Assembly: GCA_964463985.1 (NCBI GenBank)
Contig: CAYXEK010000005.1
Coordinates: forward strand, 23,351 to 87,350
Source: JAXGPF01 sp964463985
GTDB taxonomy: Bacteria > Verrucomicrobiota > Kiritimatiellia > JAAZAB01
DNA length: 64,000 bases
Reading direction: 5' to 3'
Shown: positions 48,305-57,058 of the stretch, piece after piece
Layout: every line of letters begins with the position of its first letter
Numbering within the stretch: position 1 is the first letter of the stretch
Notes under the pieces: generated by a model
The model's input: the letters and a program-made list of their open reading frames with translations, nothing else
What the model was told of the DNA's origin: nothing
Databases searched by the model: none
Position numbers and translations under genes: made by a program

Positions 48305-48336
48305 AGGCCGTGCTTTTCCATCATTCAACACGGCCT
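48305..48336 (+). terminator. weak hairpin after the dus gene
   Basis: AGGCCGTG (48305-48312) pairs with CACGGCCT (48329-48336) around a 16-base loop just after the stop codon. No T-run follows, so intrinsic termination is doubtful. Confidence 0.3.
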
Positions 48337-48506
48337 CCGCGGGCAATTAATTATTGTCCTGCTGCAATTTTATCTTGAATTCGCCTGGCCGGCATGGTAG
48401 TTTTGAAGAATTATACGGCAAACCTGCGAGTCATGGCTATTGCCGCCCGGTCAACCGGGCGCAGCGCGACAACGGCTCATGCCCGGCGGTTGCCAGGGAA
48501 ACTTTC

Positions 48507-48713
48507 GTGAACTTGCAGGAATTAAAGAAAAAACGCGGTTTACTGACGGCGATTGACGCCAACGCAGCCTTGTGGTTGATCGTGTGCGGCATCGCTTGGT
48601 CAACAACGCTGCCGACGGAAATAAAATATTCCGCGGCGGTGGTTATGCTCGTTTTCGCGCTGCTGCAGTACTGGGCTTACCACAAGATTTTCAACCGCCC
48701 CGAACACAAGTAA
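48507..48713 (+). CDS. small membrane protein with two predicted helices, unknown function
   Basis: 68 residues from GTG 48507 (MNLQELKKKRGLLTAIDANA), with AGGGA about eight bases upstream. The frame extends to 48354, but that part is unlike a protein start. Two hydrophobic stretches, ALWLIVCGIAWSTTL and AAVVMLVFALLQYWAYHKI, are separated by a short polar turn (PTEIKYS), so both termini probably face the cytoplasm. I do not recognise a family. It stands alone between dus and the mutarotase-like gene. Confidence 0.55.
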   Translation: MNLQELKKKRGLLTAIDANAALWLIVCGIAWSTTLPTEIKYSAAVVMLVFALLQYWAYHKIFNRPEHK

Positions 48714-48774
48714 AACGCAACCCCCCCCCGGCGTTCAGCTTACCCTCCCCCGCAACGGTTTCCCGCCCCGCCGG

Positions 48775-49869
48775 TCAGGCGAATTTAACTTCCGCCTCGG
48801 CGCCGTCCGTCTGGACATCCGCCACGCCGCGCACCTCCGGTGCAACTCGCCGGGCCAGGATGGCATACTCAAAAACCGCGCGGCCGCGCGCCGGCAGCCA
48901 ACGGAATGCGGGCCGTCCCTGGAATCTCCCCAGATTAACCGCATCCCGCAGGCTCAGCGGGAAAGGCGCATTGGCAAATTCCATGCCGCGCGCCACTTCG
49001 CGTCCCAGCCAGGGCGCCGCCGCGCGGGCGCGGTTTTCCTCCCAGACTCCCGTCCAGGGATAATCCTCCGGACGCCAGGCATAGGCTACCATCAAACCCT
49101 GGCGGGGATTCATGGCGCTGAACCATACCTGCGCGCGGCGGGAGTCCATCAGGACGGCATAGAAATCGCTGTTGCGCCCGCGGCCCATAGTCCGCAAGTC
49201 AACCCGGCCTTTAACCCCCGGTCCGGCGGGCCAGGTGAAGGCAGTGTCCGGTTTTAACCGCTGGGGTTTGCCGAATGCGCCCGGGAAGGTATGCGCCCGC
49301 CCGCCCGCCATGTCGAAAACCGTAACGCCCGGCTCAATAAACGGAGCGCTGAACGACACATGCTGGCACATGGTGAAAGGCGTGTCGCAACGCGCCAGGT
49401 TTTCCACCACTTCGCGCACGCCGACCACGCACGACCCGGCGCGCATGGTCAGCGTCCGCCGCAAAGCCATCCGCGCCACCGGCAAGTCGCACCCGTAGGT
49501 GAAAGCCAGGCGGCGCGCGGAACATTGACGCCCCAGGACGCGCCAGCGGACAATCGGCGCCTCGCCATGGCAACCGGGGCCGCCCGCGCGTTCTTCGTCC
49601 GGCGATGGCCCGCCGAAAACACCCAGGCAGATGCTGTGGCCGGCAATTCCGGCCAGCAAACTGGCCCCGTATTTGCCGGCCATGGCCGGACGATATTGCC
49701 ACGGTTCGATAGTCCGCCATCCGGGTTGCCAATACGGATTGATATCCGGCCCGCCCTTGAGAAATACCCCGGCAATATGGCCGCCGCCGGCCAGCGTCAC
49801 CAGGTCCATCTGCCCGTTGGATAAACGCCAGGCCTGCCGTCCGTTGAATTTTTCAGACTTGATCAACAT
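48775..49869 (-). CDS. galactose-mutarotase-like (aldose 1-epimerase superfamily) protein
   Basis: 364 residues from ATG 49869 (MLIKSEKFNGRQAWRLSNGQ), with GGGAGGGG upstream. The N-terminal VTLAGGGHIAGVFLKGG and the segment LAGIAGHSICLGVFGGPSPDEE with HGEAP resemble a group of beta-sandwich proteins annotated as aldose-epimerase-like in environmental genomes. HVSFSAPFIEPGVTVFDM lies near the sugar-binding face. Whether it acts as an epimerase is unknown; the classical catalytic His/Glu set cannot be assigned with confidence. Peptide deformylase is encoded 38 bases upstream on the same strand. Confidence 0.65.
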   Translation of the reverse strand: MLIKSEKFNGRQAWRLSNGQMDLVTLAGGGHIAGVFLKGGPDINPYWQPGWRTIEPWQYRPAMAGKYGASLLAGIAGHSICLGVFGGPSPDEERAGGPGCHGEAPIVRWRVLGRQCSARRLAFTYGCDLPVARMALRRTLTMRAGSCVVGVREVVENLARCDTPFTMCQHVSFSAPFIEPGVTVFDMAGGRAHTFPGAFGKPQRLKPDTAFTWPAGPGVKGRVDLRTMGRGRNSDFYAVLMDSRRAQVWFSAMNPRQGLMVAYAWRPEDYPWTGVWEENRARAAAPWLGREVARGMEFANAPFPLSLRDAVNLGRFQGRPAFRWLPARGRAVFEYAILARRVAPEVRGVADVQTDGAEAEVKFA

Positions 49870-49907
49870 TTTTACGCCCCCTCCCTTCGACCTTTGCCAG
49901 CATTGTT

Positions 49908-50477
49908 TCAATCCTGCTCCCGCGCAAGCTTTTCCGCCTGCGCCCGGCGCCGCATGCGTTTCAATTCTCCAGCCAGGCTGACCTTCCGGACGGGCGATAC
50001 CCGGTCAACAAACAATACGCCCTGCAGGTGATCCAGTTCGTGCTGGATGACCCGCGCCAGGAACCCCCGGGCCTCCAACACGCGGCGGACGCCGTCCAGC
50101 CCTTCATATTCCAACGCAACCTGCTGGGCGCGCGTTACCGGCGCCCAGATGCCCGGAACGCTCAGGCAACCTTCCGTGTCCGTCTGCCGGCCGCTTCTGG
50201 CGGTAATGACCGGATTGATTAAAATCAGCGGGAAAACCGCCTCCGGATTCAGACGCGGCCCGTCCGGCGCGGCAACGTCCAGCTTGGGATCGAAACGGAT
50301 CACGCAAATCTGCCGGCTGACGCCCACCTGCGGCGCCGCCAATCCCACGCCGCGCTTGCCGTCCATCGCCGTCAGCATGTCCTGCGACAGGTTGCCGACC
50401 CCGGCGTCCGGCAACGCAATCGGCTGCGCCTGCGCGCGCAATACCGGATTGCCGTAAGTGCAAATTTTAAACTCCAT
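49908..50477 (-). CDS. def: peptide deformylase
   Basis: Removes the formyl group from N-terminal Met of new proteins, before Map acts. 189 residues with all three motifs: GVGLAAPQVG (I), EGCLSVPG (II, Cys metal ligand) and QHELDHLQG (III, two His ligands and the catalytic Glu). The N-terminal MEFKICTYGNPVLR is typical. The insertion between motifs I and II is in the normal range. No fmt gene lies next to it, unlike many genomes. Confidence 0.96.
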   Translation of the reverse strand: MEFKICTYGNPVLRAQAQPIALPDAGVGNLSQDMLTAMDGKRGVGLAAPQVGVSRQICVIRFDPKLDVAAPDGPRLNPEAVFPLILINPVITARSGRQTDTEGCLSVPGIWAPVTRAQQVALEYEGLDGVRRVLEARGFLARVIQHELDHLQGVLFVDRVSPVRKVSLAGELKRMRRRAQAEKLAREQD

Positions 50478-50624
50478 GATTCACCGCCAATAGTTTTGTT
50501 TTCGGGAAATTATGCCGAAAATTCCGCAGCTTGGCCATAAAAAAATTATCTTGCAATTTTCCTGGTTTTATGGAAATTCCCCCGCCCGGTTCACACCGAA
50601 CAGCCGGCAAGGCAGGATTAAACC

Positions 50625-52862
50625 ATGAAAATTCCATTCGGATGCAAGCGCGCGGCAGCCATTTTTTTAACTTTGGGTCTGGTTGCCGGCCTGGCATGCG
50701 CCGAACCGTCCGCCGGCGCTCCCGCGTCCGCCGGCGGCATGACGCACCGCATGATGATGCTGATCATGCAGTTGGGCGCCATCCTGTTCGCCGCCAAGCT
50801 CGGCAACATGCTTTTTGAGAAACTCAAACTGCCGGGCGTGCTGGGCGAACTTTGCGCCGGGCTGATCATCGGCCCCTACCTGCTCGGCGCCCTGCCTCTG
50901 CCCGGCCTTTTGCCGGATGGCCTTTTTCCCATGCACGACAGTTTCCCGGTTTCGCCGGAACTCTACGGCATCTGCTCCCTGGCCGCCATCATCCTGCTCT
51001 TCATGACCGGGCTGGAAACGGATATCAAATTGTTCCTGCGCTATTCCATCGCCGGCAGCCTGGTGGGCGTCGGCGGCGTCGCCGCTTCCTTCCTGCTCGG
51101 AAACCTCACCGGCGTGTTTTTCTCGCCCATGCTCTTCGGCCGGCAACTGGGATTCCTGAGCCCCGCCTGCCTGTTCCTGGGCATAATCTCCACCGCCACT
51201 TCCGTGGGCATCACCGCCCGGGTGCTGTCGGATCAACGCAAACTGGATTCTCCGGAAGGCGTCACCATCCTGGCCGGCGCGGTCATTGACGACGTGCTGG
51301 GGATCATCCTGCTGGCCATCGGGATGGGAGTGATCAGCGGCCTGAACCATGCCGGCGCCATCAATTGGCCGCATATCGGCCTGATCGCCGCCAAGGCCAT
51401 CGGCATCTGGCTGGCCGCGACGGTGATCGGCCTGCTCGCGGCGCACAAGATCAGTTTTCTGCTGAAAACCTTCCGCGACCGCTCCGCCATCGCCAGCATG
51501 GCGCTGGGCCTGGCGCTGCTGCTGGCCGGCTTGTTTGAAGAAGCCGGCCTGGCCATGATCGTCGGCGCTTACGTGATGGGACTGTCGCTCTCCAAGGCCG
51601 ATATCGCCCATGTCATCCGCGAAAAACTGGAACCAATCTACGCCCTGCTGGTGCCGGTTTTCTTCACCGGCATGGGCATGCTGGTCAACCTGCGCCTGCT
51701 GAATTCGCGCAGCATCCTCGTCTTCGGCGCAGTCTATACGCTGGTCGCCTTCGCCGCTAAAATTGTCGGCTGCGCGCTGCCGGCCCTGGCCTGCCGGTTC
51801 AACCTGCGCGGCGCCTTGCGCATCGGCTGCGGCATGCTGCCGCGCGGCGAAGTCGCCCTGATCATCTCCGGCATCGGGCTGGCGGCCGGCCTGTTGAATC
51901 CTGAAGTCTTCGGCGTCAGCGTCCTGATGACCCTGGCCACCACGCTGGTAGCTCCGCCCATACTGATCGGCCTGTTTCATAATCCCGCCGCCGGCATCCG
52001 GCAGAACGCCGGCGGAAACGGCGCGGCCAAGCCGACCGTGTTTCATTTTCCTTCGCCGCGCACGGTTAAATTGCTGGCGGACCGCCTGACGGAAATTTTT
52101 GAAGCGGAAGGTTTTTTCGTGCACACGCTCAGCCATGACGAACAGATTTACCAGGTCCGCAAGGGACACACCGTCATCAGTATGACCGCCGGCCCGGACA
52201 GCATCAGTTTCGACTGCCCGCCCGCCGATATTCCCTTTGTCAATACGGCGATGTATGAAGTCTTGGCCGAGCTGGAACAAACCATCCGGGAATTGCGGGC
52301 GCCCATTGATCATGACGCCATCGGCAAAACCGTCCAAAGCCCGGTCCGCGAATTCAGTCCGCACTCCTCCATGCTGCGGTTTCTCGATGCCGGCGCACTG
52401 CAACCCCGCTTGCAGGGCAACACCAAGCAGGATGTTACGGAAGAACTCCTGGCCATGCTCAATCGGCAGGGATTGATCGCCGACATGGCGGCCGCCCGCC
52501 AGGCTGTGTTCCAACGCGAACAGGTCATGTCCACCGGCATGCAATACGGCATCGCCATACCGCACGGACGCACCCCCGCCGTAAACCGCCTGGTATGCGC
52601 CGTCGGATTGAAACAGGAAGGAGTGGAATTCGACTCGATTGACGGATTGCCCGCGCGCATCATCATCCTGACGCTGTCGCCCGTCATAACCGCCGCTCCA
52701 CACGTCCAGTTCATGTCCAGCATCAGCCAGATTCTCGATGAAAACGGCCGCAGGCAGCTGCTGGCATGCCGCACCGCCGAAGAAATGTTCGTCATGCTGA
52801 CGCGGACCGAACAAGGGTCCGCGCGCCGGCGCCGCCGCTGGTTTCACAGGCCGGCGCATTGA
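50625..52862 (+). CDS. cation:proton antiporter (CPA2/KefB-like) fused to a PTS EIIA domain
   Basis: 745 residues. A signal-like first hydrophobic segment (AAAIFLTLGLVAGLACA) precedes a membrane domain of about 11-12 helices (residues 45-450) with the CPA2 features KLPGVLGELCAGLIIGP, LLFMTGLETD, ATSVGITARVL, AGAVIDDVLG and MLPRGEVALI. A soluble linker of about 120 residues leads to a C-terminal fructose-type EIIA domain (about 590-735) with the phosphorylatable His in YGIAIPHGRTPAV. The fusion suggests that sugar-phosphotransferase state tunes ion exchange. No other PTS gene is visible in the window. Strand + while its left neighbour is divergent. Confidence 0.9.
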   Translation: MKIPFGCKRAAAIFLTLGLVAGLACAEPSAGAPASAGGMTHRMMMLIMQLGAILFAAKLGNMLFEKLKLPGVLGELCAGLIIGPYLLGALPLPGLLPDGLFPMHDSFPVSPELYGICSLAAIILLFMTGLETDIKLFLRYSIAGSLVGVGGVAASFLLGNLTGVFFSPMLFGRQLGFLSPACLFLGIISTATSVGITARVLSDQRKLDSPEGVTILAGAVIDDVLGIILLAIGMGVISGLNHAGAINWPHIGLIAAKAIGIWLAATVIGLLAAHKISFLLKTFRDRSAIASMALGLALLLAGLFEEAGLAMIVGAYVMGLSLSKADIAHVIREKLEPIYALLVPVFFTGMGMLVNLRLLNSRSILVFGAVYTLVAFAAKIVGCALPALACRFNLRGALRIGCGMLPRGEVALIISGIGLAAGLLNPEVFGVSVLMTLATTLVAPPILIGLFHNPAAGIRQNAGGNGAAKPTVFHFPSPRTVKLLADRLTEIFEAEGFFVHTLSHDEQIYQVRKGHTVISMTAGPDSISFDCPPADIPFVNTAMYEVLAELEQTIRELRAPIDHDAIGKTVQSPVREFSPHSSMLRFLDAGALQPRLQGNTKQDVTEELLAMLNRQGLIADMAAARQAVFQREQVMSTGMQYGIAIPHGRTPAVNRLVCAVGLKQEGVEFDSIDGLPARIIILTLSPVITAAPHVQFMSSISQILDENGRRQLLACRTAEEMFVMLTRTEQGSARRRRRWFHRPAH

Positions 52863-52889
52863 GCCGGCGCATTCGCATTGCCCCCGGGA

Positions 52890-52930
52890 TTGACAGAAAA
52901 CTTGACAAACAAATTCAAAACATTGACAAT
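52890..52930 (+). promoter_or_regulatory. promoter region with three TTGACA copies
   Basis: TTGACA occurs at 52890, 52902 and 52923. The second copy is followed after exactly 17 bases by GACAAT (52925-52930), a plausible -10. It would serve the small Cys-rich gene at 52980. Confidence 0.4.
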
Positions 52931-52979
52931 GTTCCCTGTTTTATAAGCTTACCCTGATACTGATAACCGGCCCAAACAT

Positions 52980-53345
52980 ATGGATTCTGCAAATTTTGCC
53001 CGCCCGACTTTGCGCGTGCGCCTGCGTCTGCTCTGGGGAACCCCCCGGCGTTTTTTTCTGAATGTGTTCCGCCCCGCTTACGTGCGCCGCAGCCTGGCGC
53101 AACGGCAGGGCGCCTGCCGGCGCTGCGGAGCCTGCTGTCAACTGGTCGTGAAATGCGCCTTCCTGACGCGCGACAAGGAGGGTCTGCCCGCCTGCCGCGT
53201 CTACCGCATCTGGCGCACAAAAAACTGCTCCAATTTCCCCATTGACCGCCGCGACCTGGCCGATCGCGACCTGATCGCGCCGAATCTGCCATGCGGTTTT
53301 TCATGGAAGACGGCGGACGCCGGAACGCCCGCGGACCACCGTTGA
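52980..53345 (+). CDS. small Cys-rich protein, YkgJ-like (CxxCxxCC)
   Basis: 121 residues. The central CRRCGACC followed by more Cys residues (VVKCAFL, ACRVY, KNCSNFP) resembles the metal-chelating YkgJ/UPF0153 type, proposed to bind zinc or an iron-sulfur cluster. The N-terminal third is basic and rich in Arg/Leu (LRVRLRLLWGTPRRFFLNVFRP), perhaps a membrane-surface helix. No Shine-Dalgarno is evident. Function unknown. The stretch downstream to 53824 has no gene. Confidence 0.6.
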   Translation: MDSANFARPTLRVRLRLLWGTPRRFFLNVFRPAYVRRSLAQRQGACRRCGACCQLVVKCAFLTRDKEGLPACRVYRIWRTKNCSNFPIDRRDLADRDLIAPNLPCGFSWKTADAGTPADHR

Positions 53346-53459
53346 CGGTTATTCCATTTCCCGCCTTCGCCGCCTTTGGACCCTGCTCAAATCAGCAAGC
53401 GGCAAAGGATCAAAGGCGCACAGGGACATGGACATAGTTGTGATGGCCTGCATTTTCCG

Positions 53460-53541
53460 GGCCGTTCCGATCTGTAGTAGCGTCACTGTGTGACGCATCC
53501 GGCCGCTCCTGTCTGTAGTAGCGTCACGGGGTGACGCATCC
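53460..53541. repeat. two tandem copies of a 41-bp REP-like palindromic repeat
   Basis: Copies at 53460-53500 and 53501-53541 share TCTGTAGTAGCGTCAC and GTGACGCATCC. The core GCGTCAC-TGT-GTGACGC in the first copy is a perfect seven-pair stem with a three-base loop; in the second the loop is GGG. A third copy lies at 61911-61946. Confidence 0.85.
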
Positions 53542-53682
53542 GGGATCCCACTCATTCCGCGGGCCGCTCAGTGTTGACCGCACCGGCGGCACTTGGCTGC
53601 CCTGCCACTGAAAAATTCATTATCCCTCCCCCTCCCCCCGCCGCGTCCTTTGCATTTTTTGCGGTTAATTGTTTGCCGATCG

Positions 53683-53705
53683 TTATCTGTTTTGCCGCAG
53701 ATAAT
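53683..53705. promoter_or_regulatory. dyad symmetry in the promoter region of the HTH gene
   Basis: TTATCTG (53683-53689) and CAGATAA (53698-53704) form an eight-base-spaced inverted repeat overlapping a GATAAT -10-like hexamer (53700-53705). It lies 120 bases upstream of ATG 53825 and could be an operator; no regulator is identified. The rest of 53346-53824, apart from this and the REP-like copies, shows no gene. Confidence 0.3.
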
Positions 53706-53824
53706 ATATCTTTCTCGCACCCGGATTCGCCGGAAAGCATTTTTTTATTGCATAATACCTGATCGGCTTGTAAATTAGACATCAGAAGTGTAAGCATAAC
53801 CCAACAAATCGAGAAGGAGAAACC

Positions 53825-54193
53825 ATGCCGCAGAAACCTAAATTCAACGCAGAACAAGCGCAAATGATGGTGGAAATGTACAAGAGCGGCACGCCGATCA
53901 AGGCCATTGCCCGCGAAATGGATACTTCCCCCATTACCGTGAAAAGCTACCTGAAAAAGGCCGGCTTGCGCAAGCGTCCCGGCAAAAAAGGCGCGCCGAA
54001 AAAAGTCCGCGCAAAAGCCGTGCGGACGGCAGCCGCGGAAAAAGCTCCCGCCAGGGCCGGCACGCTGGCACAACTCGTCGGACAATTGAAACAAACCGAA
54101 GCGGAAATCGCCGGTTTGCAGAAAAGCCTTGCGCAGGCCGTCGCGCAACAGGCCCGGCAACTGGAACTGCTGAAGGATATGGTGAAAATCTAA
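53825..54193 (+). CDS. small helix-turn-helix protein with C-terminal coiled coil
   Basis: 122 residues; GGAG lies five bases before ATG 53825. Residues 8-48 form a homeodomain-like HTH (NAEQAQMMVEMYKSGTPIKAIAREMDTS, then PITVKSYLKKAGL), as in resolvase C-termini and transposase N-termini. A very basic Lys/Arg/Ala linker (about 48-78) leads to a predicted coiled coil (about 80-122: LVGQLKQTEAEIAGLQKSL, QLELLKDMV). A dimeric DNA-binding protein is likely, perhaps a regulator or nucleoid protein; I do not recognise a named family. It is a single-gene unit ending at the terminator at 54266. Confidence 0.65.
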   Translation: MPQKPKFNAEQAQMMVEMYKSGTPIKAIAREMDTSPITVKSYLKKAGLRKRPGKKGAPKKVRAKAVRTAAAEKAPARAGTLAQLVGQLKQTEAEIAGLQKSLAQAVAQQARQLELLKDMVKI

Positions 54194-54265
54194 CTCCGAA
54201 TGCTTCACCCGGTGACAACTGGCGCAGATGCCGGAACCGCCCGGAGTGCTGCATGATTTGTCATG

Positions 54266-54303
54266 AAGGACAACCCGCTTACAAGCGGGTTGTCCTTTTT
54301 TTT
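54266..54303 (+). terminator. intrinsic terminator after the HTH gene
   Basis: AAGGACAACCCGC pairs perfectly with GCGGGTTGTCCTT around a short loop, followed directly by a run of T (54296-54303). This is the clearest terminator in the window. The reverse strand lacks a T-run, so it acts on the + strand. The remainder of 54194-54479 shows no gene. Confidence 0.9.
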
Positions 54304-54479
54304 GAACTTGCAAACCATGCCGCCTGGAGTACACTGGATTTTCCGGCGTACCCGGCAGCCTTATTTCCCGCAGCCTTGCCCACTGCGCCCGGCATCGTTT
54401 CCGGGCCGGCAATCCGCGCCGGGGACAACTGCTGTTTTGCGCCCGGTAAACATGAAATTATTCATTACGAGGAGCATGC

Positions 54480-55736
54480 ATGAAACTGACCCGTAAAAAA
54501 TTCCAGGATGACGGCCAACTGTCCCTGGAAATCGCCGGCCTGAAATTCAAAAACAATTTCATCGTCGCCTCCGGCCCGACCGTCAAATGGCCGGATCAAC
54601 TGGTCGCGGCCGAGGAATCCGGCTGGGCCGGCGCAAGCCTTAAACTGGCTTTCGATCCCGAGCCCTACATCAGCCTTCCGCCGCGTTACCGCTACTTCAA
54701 CCGGGAGGAATACCATGCTTTCACCGCGGAAAAACGCCTGACTTTTGACGCCTGCCTGCGCCTGATCGAACAGGGCCGCAAAGCCGCCCCCGATTTGATC
54801 CTCTTCGCCAATATCACCTATGTCGGCGACAAGCCCGGCCTTACCGGCTGGGAAGACATGGCCCGGTCCGCCGAGCGCGCGGGCGCCCACGCCATCGAAC
54901 TGAACATGTGCTGCCCGAACATGTCATTCAACGTTACCCTCACGGAAAACGACCGCACCGCGCAAACCGGGGCGAGCATGGGACAGAATGCCGCGGCGGT
55001 CAGCATGATCGCCGAAGCCGTGAAAAACGCCGTGCAAATCCCGGTGTTCGTCAAGATCACGCCCGAAGGCGGCCGCATCGCCGATGTCGCCAAGGCTTGC
55101 TACGACAAGGGCATCCCCTGCGTCTGCTCCGTCGCCAACCGCCTTGCCATCGCCGATTTCGACGTGAAAAACGTCGCGCAGGGCCCCTACCGCCTGCAGG
55201 ACGAGCCGACCCTGGCCTGTTTCTCCGGCCCCTGGATTAAGCCCCTGGCCCTGCGCGATGTCTATGAAATCCGGCGCAAGGCCGGCCCGCAACATTTCAT
55301 CCTCGGCACCGGCGGCATCGCCGGCTGGCGGGACGCTGTGCAGATGATCATGTGCGGCGCCGACTTGATCGGCGTCTGCACCGAAACAATGCTGCGCGGA
55401 TTCGATTTCCTGCCGCGCTGGCTCAAGGGCATGCGCGCATTCATGGATCAGCATGGTTACAAGTCGTACCGCGACTTCCGCGACCTGGCGGCGCAGCGCA
55501 TCGCTTCCGCCGACCGGCTGACCCTGCATTCCGGCTACGCCGAGGTGGACGCCGAACGCTGCACCGGCTGCGGCCTGTGCGAGAAAGTCGGCCATTGCAA
55601 TGCCATAAAGATCGTCAACCGCAAGAGCGTGGTTGACCGCGAAAAATGCCTGGCCTGCTCCACCTGCGTGGATGTCTGCCCGGTGAACGCCATTTCCATG
55701 AAGGACACGGGCATCATCCCCAAACCACAAAGTTAA
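54480..55736 (+). CDS. PreA-like flavin oxidoreductase with C-terminal 4Fe-4S domain
   Basis: 418 residues; GAGGAG lies five bases before ATG 54480. The dihydroorotate/dihydropyrimidine dehydrogenase TIM barrel has ASGPTVKWPDQL, ELNMCCPNMS, PVFVKITPEGGRIADVAKACYDKGI and the FMN-phosphate segment GTGGIAGWRDAVQMIMCGADLIGVCTE. The C-terminal ferredoxin domain has CTGCGLCEKVGHC (C-x2-C-x2-C-x5-C) and CLACSTCVDVCP. In dihydropyrimidine dehydrogenase a Cys in GLACGQ protonates the base; here the matching segment is GASMGQ, without Cys, so the substrate is probably different. PreT, the usual partner, is absent; a GNAT gene follows after two bases. Confidence 0.82.
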   Translation: MKLTRKKFQDDGQLSLEIAGLKFKNNFIVASGPTVKWPDQLVAAEESGWAGASLKLAFDPEPYISLPPRYRYFNREEYHAFTAEKRLTFDACLRLIEQGRKAAPDLILFANITYVGDKPGLTGWEDMARSAERAGAHAIELNMCCPNMSFNVTLTENDRTAQTGASMGQNAAAVSMIAEAVKNAVQIPVFVKITPEGGRIADVAKACYDKGIPCVCSVANRLAIADFDVKNVAQGPYRLQDEPTLACFSGPWIKPLALRDVYEIRRKAGPQHFILGTGGIAGWRDAVQMIMCGADLIGVCTETMLRGFDFLPRWLKGMRAFMDQHGYKSYRDFRDLAAQRIASADRLTLHSGYAEVDAERCTGCGLCEKVGHCNAIKIVNRKSVVDREKCLACSTCVDVCPVNAISMKDTGIIPKPQS

Positions 55737-55738
55737 CC

Positions 55739-57043
55739 ATGAAAAAACTCATCAAAAAACACGCCGACCCGAACCAGCTTGAAGCCATTACCCTGGGCGA
55801 AGACGCCTATCTCGACCAGCTTTACGGCTGCTTCCGGATCAACAACCCGCGCGGCGATGCTTTCACCCCCGAACGCAACGTGGAAATCGTGGCCCGCAGC
55901 GGCCGCCGGATTGCCGTCACCGTGCCGCGGGCCATGATCGTGGACCTGCCGGCCGACACCAAGGTCGTAAATTCCGCAATGTTCAAGCTGGAATGCATCG
56001 GCAACCACCTGGATACCATGCACCTGCTGACCATGCGCGCCTGCTGGAACCAGACCGACCAGGATATCCGCCGGATGACGGACATGGATAAAAACGGCTC
56101 CTTCGTGGCGCGCCTGCAGGGCTACGGATTTGACATCCCCGTGGGAACTTCGTCGGTCCTGCCCCTGGGCCGCCACAACACCTGGATCGGCATGATCCTC
56201 GTCCATCCCGAAGCGCGCCGGCAGGGCATCGCCAACGCCATGATGCAGGCCTGCGTCAAATACGCGATTGACCAGGACAAGGTCATCAACGGCCTGGATG
56301 CCACCCCCATGGGCAACACCGTTTACGGCGCCGTGGGTTACGTCAATTCCTACCGCATCTGGCGCTCGTTCTACCAGTTGGCGGAATTCGCCGAGTCGCG
56401 CTATGACGCCACCCGCGTCAAGACCATGACCGCGGCAGACCTGGACGCCGTCATCCGCTACGACGCCGCCGCCTTCCTGGAACGCGAAAACATCATGCGC
56501 CGGCTGTTTGCAGACGGCGAAGACGGATGCTTTGTCTATCGCGACGATGCCGGCGTCATCCGCGGCTACTGCTACACCCGTCCCGGACGCCAACGCCCGT
56601 TCGTCGGCCCGTTCATCGCCGATACCGATGAGATTGCGCGCGATCTGCTGATCGCCGCCAGCCAGCACCTGGCGCGCTCGCAGGCCGGCCCGACCGCCGG
56701 TATTGACACCCCGGAATCGAAATTCAATCATCCGGGCGTGTATGTCGAGCGGGAATTCGACCAGAAACAGAAACCGTCCGGCCACCGCCTGATCAAGACC
56801 ATCACGCTCGTGCGCGATTTTACCCGTATGTACCAGCTGGTGGATGAAGCCCGCGCCGAAAAATTGGTGTGGGATTTTGCACAGGCCGAAGGACTGGAAA
56901 GCCAATCCCCGCGTTTGCGCGAGTTCGCGGACACCATGCATAAATCGGTGTTCAACTATACCGAAACGCTGGCCTTCATGAACCTCGAACGCGACAGCCT
57001 CCAGCAGAAATTCTGGGGGATCACCGGGCCGGAAAAAGGCTGA
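55739..57043 (+). CDS. GNAT-family N-acetyltransferase with Acetyltransf_18-like second domain
   Basis: 434 residues from ATG 55739, two bases after the PreA-like stop (coupled). After about 85 residues of unclear sequence, the first GNAT domain has GMILVHPEARRQGIANAMM (acetyl-CoA pyrophosphate loop R-x2-G-x-A) and DATPMGNTVYGAVGYVNSYRI. A second domain begins near 225 with ADLDAVIRYDAAAFLERENIMRRLF and FVYRDDAGVIRGYCYTRPG, as in YitH-like tandem GNAT proteins. The last 100 residues are not recognised. Tight coupling with the flavin/Fe-S oxidoreductase suggests a common pathway, unknown. Confidence 0.8.
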   Translation: MKKLIKKHADPNQLEAITLGEDAYLDQLYGCFRINNPRGDAFTPERNVEIVARSGRRIAVTVPRAMIVDLPADTKVVNSAMFKLECIGNHLDTMHLLTMRACWNQTDQDIRRMTDMDKNGSFVARLQGYGFDIPVGTSSVLPLGRHNTWIGMILVHPEARRQGIANAMMQACVKYAIDQDKVINGLDATPMGNTVYGAVGYVNSYRIWRSFYQLAEFAESRYDATRVKTMTAADLDAVIRYDAAAFLERENIMRRLFADGEDGCFVYRDDAGVIRGYCYTRPGRQRPFVGPFIADTDEIARDLLIAASQHLARSQAGPTAGIDTPESKFNHPGVYVEREFDQKQKPSGHRLIKTITLVRDFTRMYQLVDEARAEKLVWDFAQAEGLESQSPRLREFADTMHKSVFNYTETLAFMNLERDSLQQKFWGITGPEKG

Positions 57044-57058
57044 TCCCGCTTCGGCGGA

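Noticed and set aside
50667..52859. 730-codon frame antisense to the antiporter-EIIA gene
   Set aside because: Composition rich in Gln, His, Asp and Gly without motifs; the + strand gene is clear.
53552..54412. 286-codon minus frame over the HTH gene
   Set aside because: It crosses a strong terminator and mirrors a gene with its own Shine-Dalgarno.
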